Origin: Deltaproteobacteria bacterium
GTDB lineage: Bacteria > Desulfobacterota > Binatia > UBA9968
Assembly: GCA_009379725.1 (NCBI GenBank)
Contig: WHTF01000024.1
Span: 1-38,984 of the forward strand
Direction of reading: 5' to 3'
DNA: 38,984 nt
The translations under genes and the position numbers were made by a program. Positions 1-7,742 of this stretch are shown one piece after another (position 1 is the first letter of the stretch; the number at the start of each line of letters is the position of its first letter). The notes beneath the pieces were generated by a model. It saw only the letters and a list, made by a program, of their open reading frames with translations. It was not told where the DNA came from and ran no database searches.

Positions 1-242
1 ATTCGAGCCGGCGGAAACGGGAAACGGCATGCGTATAGCTGAATCTCCCGCAGCGTACCGCGGCAAACGCACTGGAACCAAAAGGACATGAGCCCGAGAC
101 GGAACAACATTCGCGAGCTTGCTACGTGCATCGTAGCTTTGGAGGCCAAGGCGCGCGCCCGCTCTTCCCACGCTACCATCAGAGCCGCATGGTCCGGAAG
201 GTCGCGGACACAGTGGTGACGTCGAGAGATGGAGGTGCGATC

Positions 243-788
243 GTGAATGCTATTTCAGCGAAGCTCCAAGCGGCTCTGCCCGGTATAAAAAAGTGGATCG
301 ACCAGACCTTGCAGGATCATATCAACGTGGCGACACCAGTTTCAGAATCGCCTTTCACTCGGCTCAAGGATCACTATCCTGACGTACTCTTGGCAAGGGC
401 GCGGGTAGTTGTTGTGCCCCGAGTACCGTTTCCTCCAGTGACGCAGCTCGGATTACCGGAGTTTCGCGCCATGGAAATGATGTCATTGGCGGGAGTGACT
501 TACAAAGACACATTTTTCGTGTGTAACGGACAGCAAAGAGACAGTCTTTATTTTCACGAACTCGTTCACGTTGTCCAGTGGGACCGCCTCGGTGTCGACA
601 ATTTCCTATTGGCCTACGCAGTAGGTCTAATGCAGCATGGATACGAGCAAAGTCCTCTAGAGCAGATGGCCTTTGAGCTGCAGGCCCGCTTTGATCAACA
701 GCGAGTGCCCGAAAATCTCGTGGAGTTCATCAATGTACGTACCGATGGTGTGTGGGAAACTGCTCGTCGCTTTCTTGAGAGCGGGTAG
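243..788 (+). CDS. Small HExxH putative metallopeptidase-like protein, hypothetical
   Basis: A 181-residue protein starting at GTG 243, chosen because a strong GGAGGTG ribosome site lies at 231-237; in-frame ATGs at 126 and 189 lack this. Residues 105-109 read HELVH inside FHELVHVVQW, the classical zinc-metallopeptidase motif as found in DUF4157-type domains. A glutamate-rich segment further on (SPLEQMAFELQ) could give the third zinc ligand. No signal peptide or membrane segment is visible, so it is probably cytoplasmic. The gene stands alone ahead of the toxin-antitoxin pair. The zinc-binding role is inferred from the motif; the substrate is unknown. Confidence 0.6.
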   Translation: MNAISAKLQAALPGIKKWIDQTLQDHINVATPVSESPFTRLKDHYPDVLLARARVVVVPRVPFPPVTQLGLPEFRAMEMMSLAGVTYKDTFFVCNGQQRDSLYFHELVHVVQWDRLGVDNFLLAYAVGLMQHGYEQSPLEQMAFELQARFDQQRVPENLVEFINVRTDGVWETARRFLESG

Positions 789-903
789 GCAGAAGGCTTT
801 TACCCTGATTTCTGTTGTCGAGAGTGGAGCGCTTGGGAGGACATCGGGCGTCCCGCAGTCGACGGGATCTTGATTACCGCGTACAGGAAGTATCCATCCT
901 TCA

Positions 904-962
904 TTGCATTCTATTTCTCAGATAATCCCTTGGCAGGGGATTTTTCATGATATACAATGCAA
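904..962 (+). promoter_or_regulatory. Candidate AbiEi operator and RBS-masking hairpin
   Basis: A 7-bp inverted pair, TTGCATT at 904-910 and AATGCAA at 956-962, brackets the start of the antitoxin gene. Between them AATCCC (924-929) can pair with GGGATT (937-942), burying the AGGGGA ribosome site at 935-940. Known AbiEi antitoxins bind inverted repeats in their own promoter, so autoregulation is plausible. The assignment rests on sequence symmetry only. Confidence 0.35.
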
Positions 963-1765
963 CCATGAAAAAGCGACTCGGGCAGGCCGAGACGCGTCTG
1001 TTTGCCTACATACAGATGCGGGGCTTGCAAACAATACAAGCCGGTGAACTTACCAAGCCGTTACAGTTAACTGCGATACAAGAGCGGAAGCTTCTTAGCC
1101 GACTGGCAAAGGCCGGGTTGATTGCCCGGGTGTGGCGTGGATTGTACTTAGTGCCTTCCAAGCTTCCCCTCGGCGGAAAATGGACTCCGGACGAAACTCT
1201 GGCTCTGAATACCTTGATGAACGAGCAAAAAGGACGCTACCAGATTTGCGGCGCGAACGCGTTCAACCGTTATGGTTTTGATGAACAGATACCGACTCGC
1301 GTCTACGCCTACAACAACCGTCTATCGGGAGATCGTCGAATCGGATCGGTGTCGCTAACGCTCATTAAAGTCGCGGATGAGCGCCTCGGCGATACGGAGC
1401 AAATCGAAACAACCGAAGGAGAGATAGCTGTTTTTTCATCGAGGGTCCGGACGCTGCTAGACGCGGTATATGACTGGTCGCGCTTTAATAGCCTGCCGCG
1501 AGCCTACGAATGGATACGCAAAGAGCTTAAATCGACGCGCGTGACCCCGGCAGAGCTGGTTGCCGTGACGCTGAAGTACGGCGACATCGGGACGATTCGC
1601 CGGATGGGCGCGCTGCTGGAGCGCGAGGGCGTGTCGAATCCGTTGCTAAATAAAGTCGAAAAGGCGTTGCCGAAGACTTCCAGCTCGATCCCGTGGATTC
1701 CCACCAATCCTAAACGAGGCTCGCTGCACCGCCGCTGGGGCGTGGTGACCAATGAGCAAAGCTAA
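947..1765 (+). CDS. abiEi: Type IV toxin-antitoxin system antitoxin, AbiEi family
   Basis: A 272-residue protein with an N-terminal winged-helix region (about residues 8-70, ending in the LYLVPSK wing) and a C-terminal domain of the AbiEi type. It probably represses its own operon and counteracts the downstream nucleotidyltransferase toxin without direct protein contact, as described for AbiE. The ATG at 947 has AGGGGA six bases upstream; an ATG at 965 is an alternative. The last 14 bases overlap the toxin gene, the usual coupled antitoxin-toxin order. The family call rests on this order, the wHTH and the unmistakable partner. Confidence 0.85.
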   Translation: MIYNATMKKRLGQAETRLFAYIQMRGLQTIQAGELTKPLQLTAIQERKLLSRLAKAGLIARVWRGLYLVPSKLPLGGKWTPDETLALNTLMNEQKGRYQICGANAFNRYGFDEQIPTRVYAYNNRLSGDRRIGSVSLTLIKVADERLGDTEQIETTEGEIAVFSSRVRTLLDAVYDWSRFNSLPRAYEWIRKELKSTRVTPAELVAVTLKYGDIGTIRRMGALLEREGVSNPLLNKVEKALPKTSSSIPWIPTNPKRGSLHRRWGVVTNEQS

Positions 1766-2636
1766 ACCGCCGGCCATAACCGTTCATCAAGACGTGCAGT
1801 TCTTCCGTGAAGCCTTGCGCTTCACGGCGGCGCAGAGTGGGTTTACGGAGCGGCTGATCGAAAAAGACTATTTCTGCACGGTCTTACTGGCTTACCTGGA
1901 TGCCACGGCAGGCGCTGATCTCGTATTTAAGGGCGGAACCTGTCTGACAAAGGTCCACTCCGAGCTTTACCGCCTCAGCGAAGACTTGGATTATACTATC
2001 CCAGTTCCATTTGAGACTTCGCGCGCGGAAAGGAGCAGACGAGTGGAAAGTGTGAAAGCGGCCTTGAGCCAAGTGAAACAATCACTTCCCGCATTGCGCG
2101 TCGTCGAGCCATTAAGAGAAGCGAACAATTCAACGCAATATGTCGCAACCCTGGCATACAGTTCGATAATCAGCCGAAAAGACGAAACAATAAAGATTAA
2201 AGTCAGCCTTCGCGAACCCCTGCTGATGCCGATTGCCAAAGCCCATGCACGGACGCTGTTGCTCGATCCCGTGTCGAATACCGCGGTAGTTTCACCGCTG
2301 TCCCTGTCGAACATTGCGAAAACCGAAGCGTTCGCGGAGAAGTTCCGCGCGGCCTTGTCACGCCGGGACGTAGCGATTCGCGACTTTTATGACATCGATC
2401 ATGCTGTCCAAAAGGACGGGCTCCGGCCAAAATCCGATGAGTTGATAGGTCAAGTTAAGCAAAAAATTGCAGTGCCCGGTAATCATCCGGTAAACATTTC
2501 CGATGGGCGTTTGACTACCCTGCGCGCCCAACTCGAGCATCAATTGAGATCGGTTTTGCGAGAACAGGATTTTGCGGAATTCGACTTGGACCGCGCGTTT
2601 AGCATAGTGGCGGAAATGGGGAAAGCCGTAGAGTAA
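1752..2636 (+). CDS. abiEii: Type IV toxin-antitoxin system nucleotidyltransferase toxin, AbiEii family
   Basis: A 294-residue protein with all the motifs of the AbiEii (COG2253) nucleotidyltransferase family: FKGGTCLTK at residues 59-67, LSEDLD at 75-80, IKIKVSLRE near 147-155, TEAFAEKFRA at 191-200 and RDFYDID at 210-216. The toxin is expected to transfer nucleotides to an RNA target and cause growth arrest, protecting the population from phage. It starts inside the antitoxin gene. The catalytic motifs are complete, so it appears active. A fragment of a restriction gene directly downstream suggests the pair belongs to a decayed defence island. Confidence 0.9.
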   Translation: MSKAKPPAITVHQDVQFFREALRFTAAQSGFTERLIEKDYFCTVLLAYLDATAGADLVFKGGTCLTKVHSELYRLSEDLDYTIPVPFETSRAERSRRVESVKAALSQVKQSLPALRVVEPLREANNSTQYVATLAYSSIISRKDETIKIKVSLREPLLMPIAKAHARTLLLDPVSNTAVVSPLSLSNIAKTEAFAEKFRAALSRRDVAIRDFYDIDHAVQKDGLRPKSDELIGQVKQKIAVPGNHPVNISDGRLTTLRAQLEHQLRSVLREQDFAEFDLDRAFSIVAEMGKAVE

Positions 2637-2642
2637 GACGCC

Positions 2643-2720
2643 ATGATCACCGACATCAACAGCGAAGATCGGCTGGTCCAGAAGACGTTTGCCGATCACC
2701 TGCACGACGTGCTTGGAAGG
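2643..2720 (+). pseudogene. 5' stub of a type I restriction subunit gene (hsdR remnant)
   Basis: The first about 25 codons read MITDINSEDRLVQKTF and then ADHLHDVLG, which matches my recollection of the N-terminus of one class of type I restriction (HsdR) subunits. After about 2717 the similarity stops and the frame runs into a repeat. HsdR proteins are usually about 1000 residues, so more than 95 percent is missing. The ATG lies 6 bp after the toxin stop codon. I read it as the relic of an R-M locus removed by deletion or recombination. The open frame continues to 2960 by chance. Confidence 0.55.
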
Positions 2721-2729
2721 CTAAAGGGA

Positions 2730-2784
2730 ACAGGCTACTTTTGTGAAAGGCCGAGACCGGTTGTTAGAAGCCGTTCGTGCCGAG
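2730..2784 (+). repeat. Imperfect direct repeat, copy 1
   Basis: This 55-bp segment begins ACAGGCTACTTTTGTGAAAG and ends TCGTGCCGAG. It matches 3974-4030 in the same orientation, with identical outer blocks (ACAGGCTACTTTT, TGAAAG, TGTTAGAAGC, TCGTGCCGAG), a diverged middle and a 2-bp length difference. The two copies flank the broken LLM gene. No transposase is present, so the repeat could be a recombination scar or a small dispersed element. Confidence 0.6.
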
Positions 2785-2845
2785 AATTCCCAGAGGACAG
2801 CAAGGCGCGAGACTCCGAATTCGCACAAGAAAGGCGGTCATCTAA

Positions 2846-3906
2846 ATGCGTTTCGGCATGCAGTTCTATCCTTTACCTGCCGCCCCGGATACAGCGGCCT
2901 ATGCCAAGAGGGCGATGTCGCTGCACTCCTTCGAGCGGCTCTGGGTACCCGATCATCTGACCCATGAGAATCCGTTCGTGACGCTGGCTGCGATCCTCGC
3001 CGAAACAAAAGCCAACGTCGGTACCTCGGTGACGAACCCTGTATGCCGCACGCCGGTGGATCTCGCCTCCAGTTTCAGCTCTCTCGCTCATGTCGCCGGT
3101 GACCGCAGCGTCACGGCCGGCATCGGCGCCGGCTCTTCTTCTTCCAACATGATTCGTAAGGAGAACCGGGTCGCCATGCTGCGCGAGATGATCCTGTTTC
3201 TTCGCAGAATGTTTACAGGAGAGCGGGTCAAGCTGGGCGACTTTCCCGTACTGGGCAGCTTTTTTCGCCTCGATCCAGCCGCCGAGGCATTCCTGCGCGT
3301 GCCGCCCACGCGAGTACCGGAAATTTTCGTCGCCGCCGCCGGGCCGCAGACGCTCAAGATCGCCGGCGAGATCGGTGACGGTTTGATTATCAGCAACCTG
3401 TCCTTTCCCACCGCCTTGATTCGCCAGGGCGCTCTGGCCGATGCATGGCCAGGCTGCCGGTGCAGGGCAAGCGCTTTACCAAGGTGCTCCACCTGCATGT
3501 CTCGGTGGCCCGCGATGGTGATGCAGCGCGGCGCTTCTGCCGGCGCATGGCCGTCAACGGCCTGATCGGCGGCCATCTGCTGCGCCAGAGGCTGATCGAG
3601 TTGCAGGTGCCGGCCGCCACGCTGTCAGCCATTCGAGAGGGCCACCGCCAAGGCAAGACCATCGAGAATCTCGACCCGCTGATCAGCGATCGCATGATCG
3701 AGGACAGCGGCATCGTCGTCGCGGGCACGCCTGCGGAGTGTCTTGCCCAGCTGGACGAAGTGCTGCGCCTAGCCAAGCCTTACCGTTTCGACATCGTCGA
3801 CATGGCCTCGCCGCTCGGCCCTGATTGGGCTGAAGCCATCGATATCATCTGCCAGGATATTCTGCCCGAGCTCCAGCGCCATTCGCGGGACTATGTCGAG
3901 AACTGA
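2846..3906 (+). pseudogene. LLM-class flavin-dependent oxidoreductase, frameshifted
   Basis: Two overlapping frames together make one luciferase-like (F420/FMN, TIM-barrel) oxidoreductase of about 353 residues. The first, from ATG 2846, holds RLWVPDHLTHENPF and GPQTLKIAGEIGDGLI, typical of methylene-tetrahydromethanopterin reductase-like proteins. It carries the protein to about 3441, after which the correct frame is one base back. The second continues with MARLPVQGKRFTKV to the stop at 3906. The junction GATGCATGG would restore one frame if a single A were added (LADA then MARLPV). It is either a recent pseudogene or a sequencing/assembly error, since both halves remain well conserved. The direct repeats on both sides suggest it arrived or moved as a cassette. 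Confidence 0.75.
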
Positions 3907-3973
3907 TGCAGGCAATAGCGAAAAGTCAGGTCTAATGGTTCTCAATTTCATCGTTGGTGTTCCCTGTGTAGAG

Positions 3974-4030
3974 ACAGGCTACTTTTTTGAAAGATCAAGT
4001 CGCCATCTGTTAGAAGCGCATCGTGCCGAG
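3974..4030 (+). repeat. Imperfect direct repeat, copy 2
   Basis: This 57-bp segment is the second copy of the repeat at 2730-2784. It lies in the 217-bp gap between the LLM gene and grdE. Apart from this repeat I see no gene or clear promoter in that gap. Confidence 0.6.
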
Positions 4031-4123
4031 TTGGGAGCACCCCGGCGCAGGGCGGTTTCATCGTAAGCAGTTGGATTCTTCCAAGAGTAGTCATGCCCGG
4101 CAATAGATGATAATGGTCGGGCC

Positions 4124-5398
4124 ATGCGATTGGATCTCGGTCTCATTCACATCCAAGACATTAGCTTTGGCAGGCAAACGACGATCGAAGACCGCCGTCT
4201 CTTCATCGATCGCGAGGAGCTTGTGTCGCTTCTTCTACAAGAACCGCTCTTTGACCACGTCGATATTGAACTTGCCCATCCGGGTGAGTCCTGCCGCATT
4301 ATCCATGTGCTCGATGTCGTCGAACCGCGCTATCGAATGAGCGGCGTGAATTTTCCCGGCGCGCTCGATGAAAACGGTTTGGTCGGCGATGGCCAAACCC
4401 GCGCGCTAAAAAATGTCGCAGTGATAGAAGCCGACTCGCGTTCAGGGCGGTCGCGAAACATCATCGATATGAGCGGCCCGGCTGCTCTATATTCACCGAT
4501 CTCCAACACCCATAACGTGGTCTTGCTGCCCCGGCCCAAGCCGGGCGTGGATAAGAATGATTATCGTTTGGCGATCAAGAAAGCGGGATTGAAGACGGCG
4601 GCTTATCTGGCTGCAGCGGCAAAAGATCTCGCGCCCGACGAAACTGAAGTGTTCGATTTGCCGCCCGCCGCTCTCAATCAAGGACCCACAGAGTTGCCGC
4701 GCGTTGCTTACGTTTTCCCGATGCATTCGCAGCAACACCCGACGCAACAAAAGGAAACTGTTTTCTACGGCAGCAATATTCAAGGTTTCATGCCGACGAT
4801 TGTTCATCCCAATGAGATCCTCGACGGCGCTCTGATGTTTTCTTACTCGGCATTCACCTGGTTCGCGCAGAATCACCCGATTATTCACGAGCTGTATCGC
4901 CGCCACGGGCACGATCTCTGGTTTACCGGGGTGGTACTGACGGTTGCGCCGGTAACCGTTTCGGAGAAAGAACGCAGCGCGCTTCTGTGCGCGCGGTTGG
5001 CGAAGGAAGTTCTGGGAGCAGATGGGATTATCGCGACTAAGATCGGCGGCGGCGCGGTCGACACTGATTTGATGATGATTTACAGCCGCTGTGAAGAATT
5101 GGGCATGAAAGCGACCCTGATCATCATGGAGCGCTATCCGGATACGGGCATCACTTTTGTGCCGACCCACGTGAATGCAATCGTAACCCCCGGCCTGACT
5201 CGCGATCCGATTACGTTGCCGGCTGTCGAACGGGTGATGGGGGGAGAGACTGTAGCCTTGGATAATTCCAACCCCGACAACACCAGCGCCTCCATTTCAC
5301 CGTTACCCGCCAATCGGGAATTGAGACTCTGGATCGGTGACATCGTCGGCGCCATCAGTCAGGTCGGCGTGTCCCGCTTGACGACGTATATGAGTTGA
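4124..5398 (+). CDS. grdE: Glycine/sarcosine/betaine reductase component B subunit, GrdE-like
   Basis: A 424-residue protein with the length and landmarks of the GrdE proprotein: MRLDLGLIHIQDISFG at the start, ELAHPGESCRIIHVLDVVEPR at 49-69 (similar to the family), IIDMSGPAALYSPIS at 113-127, and KIGGGAVDTD at 306-315. In classical GrdE the precursor cleaves itself at a cysteine near residue 242 to form a pyruvoyl group that binds the amine substrate. Here cysteines occur only at 57, 289 and 323, so that cysteine is absent. The partner grdB follows after 55 bp, so the two probably form a complex, but classical substrate chemistry is doubtful. The genes for protein A and the acetyl-phosphate-forming proteins C and D are not in the window. 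Confidence 0.85.
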   Translation: MRLDLGLIHIQDISFGRQTTIEDRRLFIDREELVSLLLQEPLFDHVDIELAHPGESCRIIHVLDVVEPRYRMSGVNFPGALDENGLVGDGQTRALKNVAVIEADSRSGRSRNIIDMSGPAALYSPISNTHNVVLLPRPKPGVDKNDYRLAIKKAGLKTAAYLAAAAKDLAPDETEVFDLPPAALNQGPTELPRVAYVFPMHSQQHPTQQKETVFYGSNIQGFMPTIVHPNEILDGALMFSYSAFTWFAQNHPIIHELYRRHGHDLWFTGVVLTVAPVTVSEKERSALLCARLAKEVLGADGIIATKIGGGAVDTDLMMIYSRCEELGMKATLIIMERYPDTGITFVPTHVNAIVTPGLTRDPITLPAVERVMGGETVALDNSNPDNTSASISPLPANRELRLWIGDIVGAISQVGVSRLTTYMS

Positions 5399-5453
5399 TC
5401 GACATGTTCGAGTGATCTCATTAACTTGAATTATCTCATTGGAGATAAACCGG

Positions 5454-6740
5454 ATGAAAAAGCTTCGTGTCGTGCATTACCTGAATCAGTTTTTCGCGCA
5501 AATTGGCGCGGAGGAAAAGGGCGACGTTGCACCTGGAATCAAATATGATCCCGTGGGTGCCGGCCGCGCCTTGCAACAAGCTCTCGGCGATAAGGGGGAG
5601 GTGGCTGCGACTGTTTTCTGCGGCGACAACTACTTTGCTGAACATCAACAAGATGCTATCGACGAATTGCTCCGGATGCTCGCCGAGCGTGAGCCTGATT
5701 TGCTGCTCGCAGGTCCGGCCTTCGCGAGCGGCCGCTACGGAGTCGCTTGCGGCGCGATCTGCCAGGCGGCGCAACAGATCCTCGGTATTCCCGTAGTGAC
5801 GGGCATGGCCGAGGACAATGTTGGCGCGGCGTTATATCGAAAAAGCATCTACATCGTCGATTCGGGCTCATCCGTCGCGCGCATGGTGCAAGTGCTCCAA
5901 TGCATGGGTGCGCTTGGAATAAAACTGGCAACCGGTGAGAGCTTGGGCAAACCAGAACAGGAAGGTTACCTGCCTCGGGGAATCAAACGAAACGAGTTTG
6001 CCGCCAGACCGCCCGCCGCGCGTGCTGTGGATATGCTGCTCGCCAAATTGCACGGCGAGGAGTTCAAATCGGAAATTACGCCGCCAAAGTTCGCCTCCGG
6101 CAAACCTGCAGCCCCGCTGCGCGATCTCAGATCGGCGGTGATCGCGCTGGTGACCGACGGCGGGTTAGTGCTCGAAGGCAATCCCGAAAGACTCGAGCCC
6201 GGCCGCCCAACCCGCTTCACCAGCATTCGTATCGGCGGCATTGACGCTTTGGATCCCGACAACTTCGACGTGTTCCATTCCGGCTACGACACGGTTTTCG
6301 CCAATCAGGACCCCAACCGCCTGGTACCGCTGGACGCCATGCGCGAATTGGAGCGAGCAGGCGTGATCGGAAAACTTTACGAGGTGGTTCATTCGACGGG
6401 CGGCGCCCACGCCGCGGTGGAAAGTGCCACGCGCATCGGTAAAGAAATTGCCGAACGATTGAAGGACGCCGGTGTCGATGGTGTGATCCTCACCTCAACC
6501 TGAGGGTCCAGCACCCGCTGCGGCGCAGCGATTGGAATGGAAATCGAAAGGCTCGACATCCCGGTGGCGCAAATCTGCACTATGATCCCGGTGGCCAAAG
6601 AAGTTGGCTTGCTTCGGGCGATTCCCTCCGGGGGCATCGTGAGCCCAACGGGCAAGCCCGATTTGCCGCCGGAAAAAGAGAAGGAATTTAGGCGTGAGTT
6701 GATCCGGCGGGCGTTGGAGGCGTTGCAGCAAAACGTCTAG
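5454..6740 (+). CDS. grdB: Selenoprotein B of glycine/betaine reductase family (GrdB-like), UGA-encoded selenocysteine
   Basis: Translation from ATG 5454 (GGAG at 5441-5444) to 6740 gives 428 residues if the UGA at 6501-6503 is read as selenocysteine, residue 350. GrdB of Eubacterium acidaminophilum has a similar length and, as I recall, the same Sec position. The text before the UGA (DGVILTST) and after it (GSSTRCGA, then IPVAQICTMIPVAKEVG) follows GrdB closely, so the frame downstream is clearly coding. A stop-based caller would split it into 5454-6503 and 6537-6740. The classical U-x-x-C-x-x-C motif is here U-G-S-S-T-R-C, so the first cysteine is lost. It pairs with the upstream GrdE-like subunit. 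The function is a selenol-based reductase; the substrate is unknown. Selenocysteine synthesis genes must exist elsewhere in the genome. Confidence 0.85.
6504..6536 (+). promoter_or_regulatory. Bacterial SECIS-like element of grdB
   Basis: Directly after the UGA, CGCTGC (6516-6521) pairs perfectly with GCAGCG (6525-6530) around a GGC loop. A lower helix TCCA (6507-6510) with TGGA (6533-6536) supports it, with an internal loop between. The loop starts with G and lies 18 bases after the UGA, which fits published descriptions of bacterial SECIS elements (short apical stem, G at the loop start, about 16-37 bases from the UGA). It would recruit SelB and Sec-tRNA. Confidence 0.7.
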
Positions 6741-6744
6741 TCTA

Positions 6745-6780
6745 GCAGGCTGAAAAAATAGTCATATGCTTCTTGGCGTT
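6745..6780. repeat. Partial copy of the palindromic repeat family
   Basis: GCAGGCTGAAAAA followed by CATATGCTTC resembles the reverse complement of the right half of the 127-bp palindromic element at 32935-33061 (GCAGGTTGCTGAAAAA, then CATATGCTTC). Only one end is recognisable. It starts 5 bp after the grdB stop and supplies the apparent start codon of the broken gene that follows. Confidence 0.45.
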
Positions 6781-6990
6781 GAAAGAACGCCTGCGCTCGT
6801 GGATGAACTGCGTCTTAGTTTCACTCACAGTAAACCGATGCCATGGTTCTTGCCAAACATAGCCCCGACCCGGAAGAAGATCTCCATTGATGTCGTGGTA
6901 ATCGCGCAGTTTCGTGGCGACAAACTCGCTTGTGAGCGAATTTATTGGGACCATGCGCACGTGCTGTGACAAGCTGGCTTCCTGAAAACG
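6766..6990 (+). pseudogene. Remnant of a SnoaL/NTF2-like protein gene
   Basis: The frame from about 6781 reads LVDELRLSFTH, PWFLPNIAPT and ACERIYWDHAHVL, resembling the C-terminal half of NTF2/SnoaL-like proteins (family text like HEHIYWDQASVLVQ). The N-terminal half is missing and is replaced by repeat sequence. An in-frame TGA at 6967-6969 falls where the family usually continues with VQ and a glycine-leucine stretch, and a short recognisable tail (QAGFL) follows it. The gene is therefore truncated at one end and interrupted. I do not read this TGA as selenocysteine. Confidence 0.5.
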
Positions 6991-7511
6991 TAAGCAGTGG
7001 AGACCCTAGGGCGTTAGACAACCGGTCTGTTGGACGAAGTCTGAGCGTCCATCGATTTGGAACGCGCAAGACTAGTTTTGTATTCGGTCTTTGCTTTTTG
7101 TTGGCCGCTAATTATATGCGATGTAACGTAAGCTCACGCTAACTGGACTGCGAAAAGAAGCCGGACTCGTTGGAATGCGATATTTCGGTATGAAGTGGCG
7201 CGCCCTTTCGTCTTCACCAATGACAGTTCGGCAATTTTTTTCTTTCCCTTCGCTCATGCTTTAGGCAATGTGAGGCAGCGGGCGTAACAGTAGCTCAAAC
7301 AGCAGCTTGAAGAACGTTATAAACAACTTATTCACATCGATTTGTGGATAACGCAGGATTCGAGACGCCGGCGCGCTTAATTGGACAAAATTTTTTTCTT
7401 GCGTTTTGTTATTGCTGCTGTAGTCTTCGCTTAATTTTTCACTTTCATCACTGAAAGTTTTTATGAACTCGTTCCAAAGTGCCTGCGCTTCAAGTCATCA
7501 GGAGATAAGCT
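6991..7511. other. Non-coding AT-rich stretch with DnaA-box-like sites
   Basis: I see no credible gene in these 521 bases. Two DnaA-box-like sequences face each other: TTATTCACA at 7328-7336 and TGTGGATAA at 7343-7351, the latter a perfect inverted DnaA box. A T-rich run (7385-7440) follows, then the hairpin at 7441-7458. The stretch also carries the ribosome site of the zinc-ribbon gene (AGGAG near 7500). It may hold promoters for the following small genes. Confidence 0.4.
7441..7458. terminator. Short perfect hairpin followed by T run
   Basis: ACTTTCA (7441-7447) and TGAAAGT (7452-7458) form a perfect 7-bp stem with a 4-base loop, followed by TTTT. The stem is AU-rich, so it would be weak as a terminator. 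It could equally be a palindromic regulator site upstream of the gene at 7512. Confidence 0.3.
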
Positions 7512-7742
7512 ATGAAATTTGTTTGTCGACGTTGCGAGCACATTACAAAACAAAAACCGTATCGTGTCAGCACGGAAGAGGCAGGCATTATTATGCTTAA
7601 TATGCTTGTATGCCGTTCATGTGCGCGACTGGCGAAAAGACTGGGGCTTCCCACAGTGAAGATGGAATCGTTGAAAGGGGCCGCGACAGCAAAAGATGAC
7701 CAGGCGATGTCGGACCGGAAGCAACAACCTGTTCAACTTTGA
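7512..7742 (+). CDS. Small zinc-ribbon protein, hypothetical
   Basis: A 76-residue protein with two CxxC pairs, CRRC at residues 5-8 and CRSC at 34-37, which most likely bind one zinc ion in a ribbon fold. An AGGAG site 7 bases before the ATG supports the start. The C-terminal third is polar and probably disordered. It lies directly after a long AT-rich non-coding region. Such small ribbons often contact nucleic acid or proteins, but nothing here shows the partner. Confidence 0.65.
   Translation: MKFVCRRCEHITKQKPYRVSTEEAGIIMLNMLVCRSCARLAKRLGLPTVKMESLKGAATAKDDQAMSDRKQQPVQL

Noticed and set aside
2643-2960. 105-codon frame continuing the hsdR stub
   Set aside because: After codon 25 it runs through the direct repeat and overlaps the LLM start in another frame, so the extension is chance.
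6501-6503. UGA as an ordinary stop codon of a truncated GrdB
   Set aside because: The 78 codons behind it keep GrdB text and length, and a SECIS-like hairpin follows.
6967-6969. Second possible selenocysteine UGA in the SnoaL-like remnant
   Set aside because: The family has no selenocysteine there, the gene lacks its N-terminus and no SECIS-like hairpin follows.
7320-7470. Chromosomal replication origin
   Set aside because: Only two DnaA-box-like sites and none of the usual origin genes such as dnaA or dnaN.
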